NCBI GenBank assembly: GCA_028274465.1
Contig: CM051457.1
Coordinates: 70,964,496-71,028,495 of the forward strand
Direction of reading: 5' to 3'
From: Plantago ovata
Taxonomy: Eukaryota > Streptophyta > Magnoliopsida > Lamiales > Plantaginaceae
Length of the DNA: 64,000 bases
Shown here: one piece after another, positions 10,782 to 18,880 of the stretch
Layout: each line of letters opens with the position of its first letter
Numbering within the stretch: position 1 is the first letter of the stretch
The notes under the pieces: generated by a model
Database searches by the model: none
What the model saw: only the letters and a program-made list of their open reading frames with translations
Told to the model about the DNA's origin: nothing
Position numbers and translations under genes: made by a program

Positions 10782-12433
10782 TGTTGGTCCCTTTAAACAA
10801 CAAGAAAAGACTAGAGGGGGGGGGGTGAATAGTCTTTTCAAACTTTTATCGTTTAATACTTTCTCAGCAAGTACTTATTACTTTTCAGTAATGAGGTTGC
10901 TGATACTTAACTTTCTCAGCAAGCGTAAGTTACTTTACAGTAGCTTGGTTTGCTGATACTTAAAATCAGAGAGCGGAAGTCTTTGAAACAATAAGTGCTT
11001 TTTCAGCAAGTGATGTGAGTGACTGTGTACAAACAGATATAATTTGCTGAAAGCTTAATGCAGTAAGTAAATCACACAAACGCTTTTAGAGTGGTATCTG
11101 AGAGTGGCGTAATCTCCCAACTAATCCACTTTGTCCTTTCTAGGACTGAATCCACTAAGATATGATTGAGGTTCCTTACAATCTCCTATCTAAAGCGATT
11201 CAACAGAAACCAAAGCACACTTGCTTTGTCTCCAACCTAAACTAGAGAACTCAACCTTGTTCTCCACCAAACTTGGTACTTTTAATCAGCAAAAGCTTGC
11301 TCGATTAAGTTCCCCCTGAATATCACGCCTGAAAGGGTGTATTTTCAGTTAGAGAGTTTTGGGGTGAGATAACTTAATTATAACTTATTCAGTTACAACA
11401 AGTAATCTAAGAAACACAACTTGGAATACTTTGTAGTAAACAAGTTTGATTGTTTCTGGTGTCAAGACTTGTTTTTGTTCGAAAGAAAGAACACTTAACT
11501 AATTCCTTAGTCGAGTTTGTTCTACTTCTTCACAAGTAGCTTTTTCAAGCTTTAATTCTTGGAACGGATCAATGGCAGTAAGAGTGTTTGAAGGTTTGTG
11601 AATTTTAAGCACAAGTGAGAGTTTGATCACGTTGTTGACACACTTCAACTCTTTGCCGGATAACCTCTATTTATAGTGCAAGTAAGGAGCCGTTTGAATT
11701 TCAAATCCTAAGGCTTTTGTTCCTTAACATGTCACTATCTTGCTTTTGTACTTTCAGCAGCAACCTTTGTTTGTCTTCTAGTCTTCATGTCCTTCGCGTG
11801 TAAGCTTTGCATTAAATGCACTTTTGAATAGAATTCAAACAGTAACATTGGAGCGCAAAATCAAGTACATTCAGCAAGAGGTCACATATGTTTATCAGCA
11901 AGTGTTTATTCTCAGTTTCAGCAAGCATAACCTACTCTGTCTTTCAGATTTTCACTTATGCAATGCTGTTGCTGAAAATTTCACTTTCTGAGCAACACGT
12001 GCCTTACCAGTCTTCAGCAATCTTCAAGTCTTCAAGTCTTCAGATCTTCAAACGTCTTCAAGATTCTGACCGGTTTCTTATTTGCTTCAATAATTTGTTT
12101 GTAACAAAATACAACTTCAGCAAATAGCTTCAATAGGTCATTTTCTTTTCAGAAAATAAGATTTACTAAAGCTAAGCATCAATAAGATATTTTCTTTTCA
12201 GAAAATAAAATACATCATGCGCTAAAGTGTCAATAAATTAATTTCTTCACAGAAATTAAAGTACGTCATCCACCAAGATAAAAACTTATCTAACACCTAT
12301 CTAAGTCATCAGCAAACGTTCCTCTTTTACAATGTCCTTTAAAAAATTCTAAAAACCTATGGACCTTAAGAGTACTAGTTACTGGACTGTTCTTAATTTA
12401 GCATGGTTAATTTCTCATCAAAATTACAAATTT
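10782..12433 (-). mobile_element. B1 3' LTR
   Basis: Reverse complement of the family-B LTR seen at 23971-25508 and 41974-43435. It shares the terminal GGGACCAACA, the conserved C-tract (GGGGGGGGG at 10817-10828 on the plus strand), and the head with 'gcatggttaatttctcatca'. The first six or so bases of the LTR (TGTTAG) seem lost next to the polypurine tract, where the copy reads GGGGGAAATTTG. Many TTGCTGA heptamers on the element strand are typical of this family. Confidence 0.85.
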
Positions 12434-12443
12434 CCCCCTTTTT
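12434..12443 (-). promoter_or_regulatory. B1 polypurine tract
   Basis: CCCCCTTTTT on the plus strand reads AAAAAGGGGG on the element strand, directly before the 3' LTR head. Confidence 0.8.
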
Positions 12444-12691
12444 GATGTTAGCAATCCATGGCTAAATTAATTGTTACCCTTTTAGAGGTTTCTGATGTTG
12501 AATAAATCAGATGATTAATGCAAGCATACTTGAATTAATAAACATTAAGCATAAGTAAGTTGCATAATCAAAAACCAATAAGAGTCAAAAAGAATTCATT
12601 GCTGAAAGTTATCATTCATAAGTTTACAAGAAAGCATAGATAACAGAGAATCAGCAAACAAAAACTTTTAACAAGAAACTATTGCAGGCAC
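12444..12691 (-). other. B1 spacer between accessory ORF and 3' LTR
   Basis: AT-rich 250-base stretch with no open frame or repeat. It would be the 3' untranslated part of the accessory transcript, and polyadenylation would presumably use the LTR. Confidence 0.4.
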
Positions 12692-15600
12692 TTAAACTCT
12701 TCCAGAGGATTTTCTCAAAATCTCTCTTACACTCTTCTCAGCAAGAGCAGTGAATTCAATACAATCCTTCTCGTAGTTTTCCAGTAGCCTACGGACTTGT
12801 AGTTGAAGAATTCTTGCATTTTTGCAGGCAGTATGATGATGCTTTTCAGCATTCATTTCCATGTAGTTAACAACCCACAAATGCATGCCCCAATTGCTGG
12901 CATGGAGAAGCTGTGTATCTGAAATGTTTCTCGGATGAATCTTTCTTAACCAGAGAAGATCTTCTTCTTGATCCTGAGCAGTAAGATAGAAGTACTCATA
13001 AGGAATCAGTCCAAGTTTCTTCTTAGGTTTCTTTGTTACCGGGTCAGCATAGTAAGCGATGCCAGGTGGTTTTATCAAATCTGGTTCTTGTCTAAATGTT
13101 TTACCAATGGCAACTCTTCTTACATGGATCTCAAGATTCAACCATTTCCCAGTAATATTTCTTGGGAGGGATTCTTCCCTTTGCTTCTTTTGGACCTTGA
13201 GTTCAATCCATTTGAACATCTGATTCAAACAGGCTGTAGGAAAGAACTCATTTACCAACAAATCTTCCAGCTTTAGGATCCAGCAACCATGAATGTTTCT
13301 GATCACATTCTGAGTGGTTTCATCATTGCTGGTCTTTGTATATTCAATGCCGGAACCAATAGCAATGTTGGCCAGCCTTTTCTCTTCCTGTCTTTGCCTT
13401 CTTCTTCTTGATTTAGCATTGTCTTGATCTCTTGCTGAAGAGTCAGACGAAAAATGCCTTGAGTGGCCAGACGGAGTTATGGCTGTTAAGGGTCTAGCTC
13501 TTATGGATTGAGCTATTGTTTGATTGTCATCATCTTCTTCATCATCTTCATTCAGATTGTGATGACTTTCATTGTGACAGAAATCTTGAGTTTCAGCAGC
13601 GGTTTTTCTCTTTTTGGTACTTGCTGAATTTAACTCAGTTTCTGCTTGTCTTTTAGAACTTTGCTCTCTTTCAGCAAGAGGTTCTAGTGGAAGTGGCACA
13701 TCAGCAGCAGGAGTAGGAGGGGTTTGATTGCTTTTTCTAGTCTTCTTTTCCCCCTTAGACATGGATTGCAACATCGGAGTGATGTGCAGAGAATAAAACT
13801 CATTGCAATTTTCAGCAAGAGTGTTGAGACTGTTATACTTCATGATAATTTCTTGTTGGTCAGAGTTCATTGTTGCTAACTCTTTTTGAATATTCATCAT
13901 GTTCTCTTCATGTCTTTTCTCTGATGCGGCCTTCTCATCCATAATATTCTGAGCTTTGACGAGAGCAGTCTTTGCAAGTCTGAGCGCCTGACTTACATCT
14001 TCTTCATAGCTCTTGTGATAAAGATTTATGTCTCTCTGAGCTATTGTCAAAGTTGTAGTGCGTCTCAGCACTGTAGCCAGTATTTTTCCAATGTCAAGTG
14101 GGCTCTCAGCAAGCAATGCCTCATCTTCAGCTTTGCAGGCATCATGGACTTTCTTTAGTGCGAGAATTCTGGGAGTAAACTCCTCAACTCTTGGGAACGG
14201 CACTAAATGTGGTGTTAAGGAATGAACCTTAATCTCAGAAGCAAACTGATCATCACGCGTCAGCAATTCGGCTCTTAGTCCATCGTCTAAATCATCGATG
14301 TAATCAGGAGGAGGAATCTGAACGACTTTTGGGTCTCTTTTGGATTGTTCGTCATCATTTTCTGACAAGTCGTCATCATCCTCAGATTCATCAAGTTGAG
14401 CGACTTTGGAGCCTTTGTCAGTAGCTTCATTTCCTTTTTGTTGAGTGGTTGCTGATGGCAACGCTTCAGACTCAACGACTGGAGTTTCACCAGTAGATAG
14501 TTGTTTCAATTGAGTTTGGGGCTCAATTACTGGAGTTTCGCCAGTAGTTAGTTTTAATTGAGTAGTTGCTGAAGGCAACGTTTGAGACTCAATAACTGGA
14601 GTTGCGCCATTAGTAGGTGGAAGGGATGGAACTTCCTTCGATTTTGGTTTTGAAGATTCACCAATTTCTAGATCCTGCGTATGCCTTGCATGGATCACGA
14701 GACTATTTTGTAAAGCTCGTTGGTAATCTTCATCTTCTTCATCCTCATCTTCAAGGTTTTCTTCAGTAACCTTGGCATCAGAAACTGGACTCTTGCCATT
14801 TTTCAAGGCAGCCCTTTTTCTGGCATATTCTTCTTCAGTATCAGCACCTTGTACAGGTGCTTGATTTTCAGCAGCAGCAGGAGGAGGTTGAGATTCTTGC
14901 TGAGATTGTTGTTGATCAGCTTGCTGATTGTCAGAGGGATTAGTTTCAGCAGCTGTCAACTTTAATCCACCAGCACCAGGACTTGGACCTTGATTGTCAT
15001 CATCTTCATCCTTTTTGTCCTTAGAATCTTTCCCTTCATCATCACTGGGATCAGTGGGAATGTTCTCATCTTCTTCTTCTTCTTCATCATCAGTCAAGAT
15101 GACTAGCTCAACGTGCTTATACAAAGCAACACTTGTCACTTCCTCTTCCTCAGTTAGTTTGTGGGGATCAGCCACCACAGGAACAAAGGAGCCTTTGAGA
15201 ATCACAGCTTGTTCAGCTGGAGAGGCACTCTTAAATTTGGCCTTCATATTCTCTCTGATTTGAGCAATCAGATTTGAACTCATTTGCTGAGAATATGTCA
15301 TTTCGTCAGGAAGTATGGAGTGGACAAATGTTTCGAGCTTCAGCAGTGAAGATCTCTTTTTCTCATTTGAGAGATTAAGGTGAAGATCTGAGAAGTCCAT
15401 TCTCCTATATCTTTGCCAGTTGCTGACGGACTTAGCAACTCTAGACAAAGTTGTCCTCTTGAAGCTCAAGTAAAGTTCTTCAGAACTTACTTGCTGATCT
15501 TCAGTGATGAGTACCACTTCAGTGGTCTCCTTTTGAGTCTGAAAAAGAATTTTATTTAGATCAGGATTGGTTTGGAGAATTGTTTTAGAGTTTAAAACTG

Positions 15601-17974
15601 AAACATGATTTACCTGCTGAGAGTCAGCTAGCTCATGTAGTACAATTTCCATTCCATGAGGAGCTGGGGTAGCATCCTCCATTTGTTCATCCTGAAATAA
15701 ATTAAAATTAGACACAAGTACTAAGGTGTCAAACTTAGTTTTTATACCAAAATTATTAACTACCTGCTGAGCAGGGAGTGTTGGTTCTGGTTCAGAGGCT
15801 TCAGCAACCATCTGACTTGTATCTTGAGAAGTCTGTAGAGATAGTATAATATTAGCAAAAGAATAAGTTTCAGAATTTGAAGTTTTACTGATGGTTGAAT
15901 TAACTACCTGCCGAGGAAGGAAAGGTTGTGGCTCAGTCCTTTCAGCATTAACAGTTTCTTCAGTTTCTTGGACTGTTTCTTCAGCAGACTTCTGATTTTG
16001 CTCTAACTGAGAAAGCTGTGCGGTTTCAGCAATCTCCCTTGTCTCTGAATTGACAAGTTGAGCAGAAGCATCTTGACCTTTAAGCTCACTGCTTGTCATG
16101 AAGAGTTCAATTGACTTGTTGGATGATTCTTCAATCTCCAACTCCATTTGTTTGCTTAAATCTTCCAGTACAAGCTTGACTTTGTCAATTGAAGTCTTGG
16201 GTGAACTTGGGCCAGCATTCTCAGCATCAAGAGATGCGTCTTTGAAGGATGCTTCTTGAGTTTCAGCAACTTCAGGAACTGGTACCATTGCTATCTCAGC
16301 AACTGGTCCATCAGCAAGCTGGGTTTCAACAACTTGATGAGTTGCTTGTTTAGCAACCATCTGTTCAGCAGCATCAGCAAGTGCCGCTCTTTGCAGATCA
16401 GCAGCAATGTCGCTTACTGGTTCCATGGTTGGATCATCTAGATTCTCTACAATGTAGATATCTGGAACTTGGGCAGGAATTTCATTTCCACTGCCTTGTG
16501 GTCTATTCTCAGTAGAGTTATCAACGTTAAGTTGATTGTTGAAGGCTTCCGCAAACACTTCAACATTGCTGATGTATGTTTCAGTGATTATTTCAGCAAC
16601 ATCTACTGGCAAATGCGTTTCAGCATTTGTCTGGGAATTGACTGAGGAGACTTGGACATTGGGGACTGACTGAGAAGCCAGTGTCTTCTTTCTTTGGTTA
16701 CTTGTCCGTTTCCTCTTAGGTACGGGATTTGCTGATGACGCTGCAGTTTGAGTGTCATCATCAGCTTTCCTCTTTCTTCTTTTAGATTTCTCCAGTTTCC
16801 CAGAGTCATCTATTGTTGCATTTTCAGCAACAGCTGTTGTACACGTACCTTGTTGATTTTCTACAGCAGTTTCATTTGTGTTACCACCACCAACAGCAGT
16901 TTCATCTCTAAGTTGCTGAGTGGTAACATCTGCAGCTGTTGTATACCTTTCTTGCTGGCTTGTGCTGACAACATTTGCAGTTATTGTCTTCTTGGATTTC
17001 TTTCCAGCAATCTTAGGTACATTCTGCTTGTAGAAAGACCTTCCCACATTGCACACAGATTTCTTGATTGGCAATGGGTTTCTTAGCTGAATCCTGAAAT
17101 GTTCAAGGATATAGCATATCTTGATTCCATACATAACTGGAAAGGAAGGTGAGACCTTGTTGTCTTCTACCATTACCTTAAACTTAGTAACACAATCAAC
17201 AAGCCTGTTGAAAATGTACTTAGCCCAGTTAAGTTCCGATTTATTCTCATGGATATGCATCAGCAATGGCCATCTTCTCAGGCCTACTTGGTCAATTCCT
17301 CCGACTTGGGAGTCAAGAACTTTAATCAGTAGCAGAGCTACTAGACCAAGTGAAGGACAGAGATGCTTTCTCTTAACGTGCTTTGTCCAAGTCACGGGAG
17401 CTATCTCGCCTTTCTTCATTTTTGCATTTCTGACGTCACTGTAGAAAGCTTCAATTTCTTCGTCAGTGGTAGTGACGTCGTCTTCAGTTCCATTGGTTGG
17501 AATCTGAAAAATCTCCGCTAAATCAGTCCATTTCAGGACGATTTGCGTGTTCTGAACATAAGTAAGGATCACTTTTTCAGTGATTCCATTACTGTCTGTA
17601 AGGGACTGGATTTCTGCATTGTTGTAGAACTCCATAGTATCAATCATGCTCACTTGCTTAGTGCGAGCAGAGATAAAGTTCATGAGGCCTTGCTGCTTGA
17701 TGAACTCAAGCGCCTCTTCATTTTGGTCATCAAGTTCTTGTTCATAAAAGTACCTAATGTACTTTTCTTTTGCAAATCCTCCCCATTGCATCAACATCTC
17801 ACACTTTGCAGTGTCAAGATATGACGGAGGCATAGGTTTTTCAGTGATTCGGTCGTTTTTCAACACAACTTTCGTTGTGTTTTGGGTCAGAGAAGTCACC
17901 GGAGCAATGCCTGTTTCAGCACTGTCAACCTTTGACGATTTTGAGGACTTAGATGACTGTCTCTTGGGAGCCAT
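12692..17974 (-). CDS. B1 giant accessory ORF (1,760 codons, post-pol)
   Basis: An uninterrupted frame between RNase H and the 3' LTR, in the position of the Sirevirus 'env-like' ORF but far longer than the roughly 650-residue SIRE1 product. Residues 40-320 form a folded-looking domain with EFYNNAEI near 115 and ELNWAKYIFNRL near 247. Similar motifs occur in the accessory ORFs of elements A and C2. Basic clusters near 390-435 (SKRRKRK, KRKR) and near the C-terminal third (KKRKTAAE, KSRRRRQRQEEKR) look like nuclear localisation signals. Residues about 955-990 are a D/E-rich tract. TGETPVIE-type repeats lie at about 1115-1180, a coiled coil at about 1340-1390, and a compact charged C-terminal domain follows. 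No signal peptide or membrane segment was seen, which argues against an envelope. Three intron-like segments are in frame. The ATG at 17974 is the first after the TATA-like site at 18106-18113. Function unknown. Confidence 0.8.
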   Translation of the reverse strand: MAPKRQSSKSSKSSKVDSAETGIAPVTSLTQNTTKVVLKNDRITEKPMPPSYLDTAKCEMLMQWGGFAKEKYIRYFYEQELDDQNEEALEFIKQQGLMNFISARTKQVSMIDTMEFYNNAEIQSLTDSNGITEKVILTYVQNTQIVLKWTDLAEIFQIPTNGTEDDVTTTDEEIEAFYSDVRNAKMKKGEIAPVTWTKHVKRKHLCPSLGLVALLLIKVLDSQVGGIDQVGLRRWPLLMHIHENKSELNWAKYIFNRLVDCVTKFKVMVEDNKVSPSFPVMYGIKICYILEHFRIQLRNPLPIKKSVCNVGRSFYKQNVPKIAGKKSKKTITANVVSTSQQERYTTAADVTTQQLRDETAVGGGNTNETAVENQQGTCTTAVAENATIDDSGKLEKSKRRKRKADDDTQTAASSANPVPKRKRTSNQRKKTLASQSVPNVQVSSVNSQTNAETHLPVDVAEIITETYISNVEVFAEAFNNQLNVDNSTENRPQGSGNEIPAQVPDIYIVENLDDPTMEPVSDIAADLQRAALADAAEQMVAKQATHQVVETQLADGPVAEIAMVPVPEVAETQEASFKDASLDAENAGPSSPKTSIDKVKLVLEDLSKQMELEIEESSNKSIELFMTSSELKGQDASAQLVNSETREIAETAQLSQLEQNQKSAEETVQETEETVNAERTEPQPFLPRQVVNSTISKTSNSETYSFANIILSLQTSQDTSQMVAEASEPEPTLPAQQVVNNFGIKTKFDTLVLVSNFNLFQDEQMEDATPAPHGMEIVLHELADSQQVNHVSVLNSKTILQTNPDLNKILFQTQKETTEVVLITEDQQVSSEELYLSFKRTTLSRVAKSVSNWQRYRRMDFSDLHLNLSNEKKRSSLLKLETFVHSILPDEMTYSQQMSSNLIAQIRENMKAKFKSASPAEQAVILKGSFVPVVADPHKLTEEEEVTSVALYKHVELVILTDDEEEEEDENIPTDPSDDEGKDSKDKKDEDDDNQGPSPGAGGLKLTAAETNPSDNQQADQQQSQQESQPPPAAAENQAPVQGADTEEEYARKRAALKNGKSPVSDAKVTEENLEDEDEEDEDYQRALQNSLVIHARHTQDLEIGESSKPKSKEVPSLPPTNGATPVIESQTLPSATTQLKLTTGETPVIEPQTQLKQLSTGETPVVESEALPSATTQQKGNEATDKGSKVAQLDESEDDDDLSENDDEQSKRDPKVVQIPPPDYIDDLDDGLRAELLTRDDQFASEIKVHSLTPHLVPFPRVEEFTPRILALKKVHDACKAEDEALLAESPLDIGKILATVLRRTTTLTIAQRDINLYHKSYEEDVSQALRLAKTALVKAQNIMDEKAASEKRHEENMMNIQKELATMNSDQQEIIMKYNSLNTLAENCNEFYSLHITPMLQSMSKGEKKTRKSNQTPPTPAADVPLPLEPLAEREQSSKRQAETELNSASTKKRKTAAETQDFCHNESHHNLNEDDEEDDDNQTIAQSIRARPLTAITPSGHSRHFSSDSSARDQDNAKSRRRRQRQEEKRLANIAIGSGIEYTKTSNDETTQNVIRNIHGCWILKLEDLLVNEFFPTACLNQMFKWIELKVQKKQREESLPRNITGKWLNLEIHVRRVAIGKTFRQEPDLIKPPGIAYYADPVTKKPKKKLGLIPYEYFYLTAQDQEEDLLWLRKIHPRNISDTQLLHASNWGMHLWVVNYMEMNAEKHHHTACKNARILQLQVRRLLENYEKDCIEFTALAEKSVREILRKSSGRV
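15539..15613 (-). other. In-frame intron-like segment 3
   Basis: On the element strand the ORF reads CAG|GTAAATCATG ... TTCTTTTTCAG|ACT. This is a canonical plant donor and a pyrimidine-rich acceptor enclosing 75 nt in phase 0 with no stop. It would encode residues 788-812. Confidence 0.6.
15692..15763 (-). other. In-frame intron-like segment 2
   Basis: CAG|GTAGTTAATA ... TTTATTTCAG|GAT encloses 72 nt in phase 0 with no stop (residues 738-761). The segment is AT-richer than its flanks, as plant introns are. Confidence 0.6.
15833..15907 (-). other. In-frame intron-like segment 1
   Basis: CAG|GTAGTTAATT ... CTATCTCTACAG|ACT encloses 75 nt in phase 0 with no stop (residues 690-714). The donor shares GTAGTTAAT with segment 2, which suggests that exon-intron units were duplicated. 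Confidence 0.6.
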
Positions 17975-18105
17975 TTCTTTATATAGAGCAAGAAATTGTA
18001 CGAAAAAGATAGTTTGCTTTTTGATCGGAGGTACAGTAGTTTCAGGCTAGAAATTGCAGAGAAAGGAAATGTGAGTTAAAGAATTTTGTCATTTCTCTAA
18101 CTCCT

Positions 18106-18113
18106 TCTTTATA
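18106..18113 (-). promoter_or_regulatory. TATA-like promoter of the B1 accessory ORF
   Basis: On the element strand CTATATAAAGAAGG lies about 135 bases before the ATG, followed by a pyrimidine-rich leader. A second TATATAAAG sits immediately before the ATG but is too close to serve as TATA box for it. Upstream, 18170-18300 holds 'gttagccgttagattaataa' (plus strand), which looks like ordinary plant promoter sequence. This suggests independent transcription of the ORF. Confidence 0.45.
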
Positions 18114-18479
18114 TAGTGTCTCTGGTGTGTGAGAAACTCAATCGATTTGAGTTGTCAGCAAGGGTAAAACAGAGAAACACTGGAGATAGTGGAGCCTTTG
18201 CATTGAATGCGTAGTGGCCCACTAACTAAAACCGTCAGAGCACTCTCTCTCTTTGTTTTGTTAGCCGTTAGATTAATAACCCCTTTTAATCAATGGCCAC
18301 GATTGAATTTCATGTCATGATTTATTGCGAGTTTATCTGTGCCAGCTTAACGTCACAAATTGATTTTACCGAGTAATAAGGGATAGATTGCTTGCTGAAA
18401 TAGACAAGAATCTTTTCAGCGAGTTTGAATTAACAATCTAGCTACTTGCTGAAAGTTCCCCCTTACTTAGATATCTCAT

Positions 18480-18870
18480 ATTTTCTAATTTTAGAAGATA
18501 TTTCTGATTTCCCGTATCAGTAAATTCTTTTTGCATTTTGAGACATCCTTGGTAAGATCTGAGAGATGAGATTTTGCTCTTTTTCTGAATTCCCGTTTCA
18601 GAAAATTCCTTTGATACTTGAATACCTGTTTCAGTATCTTTTGATTGTCTAAGTACCCGTCTCAGCAATCCTTAAGTTCTTTCACTTACTGAGTTCCTGT
18701 CTCAGCAAGTGATCAAGTTTCCTAACAAATACCTGTTTTGAAGGAATTACTTATTGAATGCCTGTTTCAGCAATCATGTTGTGACTTATCATTTCTTAGA
18801 AGAAATCAGTGACTTGGTCTTTTGGATATGAATACTTTGGCTTGCTGAATACCTGTTTCAGCATTCTGCC
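18480..18870 (-). repeat. Degenerate repeats between B1 pol and accessory ORF
   Basis: Seven or more imperfect units contain 'tgaatacctgtttcagcaa' or 'ttcccgtttcagaaaattc' on the plus strand, spaced 35-55 bases. The element strand therefore repeats TTGCTGAAACAGGTATTCA. The array lies directly after the pol stop at about 18881 and extends the TTGCTGA enrichment into non-coding DNA. Confidence 0.6.
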
Positions 18871-18880
18871 AATGTATCAT

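Noticed and set aside
14720-15263. Ser-rich plus-strand frames opposite the B1 accessory ORF
   Set aside because: Antisense of the D/E-rich tract (GAA/GAT codons read as TTC/ATC), a typical mirror artefact.
12692-17974. Envelope glycoprotein for the B1 accessory ORF
   Set aside because: No signal peptide, transmembrane helix or Cys-rich ectodomain. Several nuclear-type basic clusters point elsewhere.
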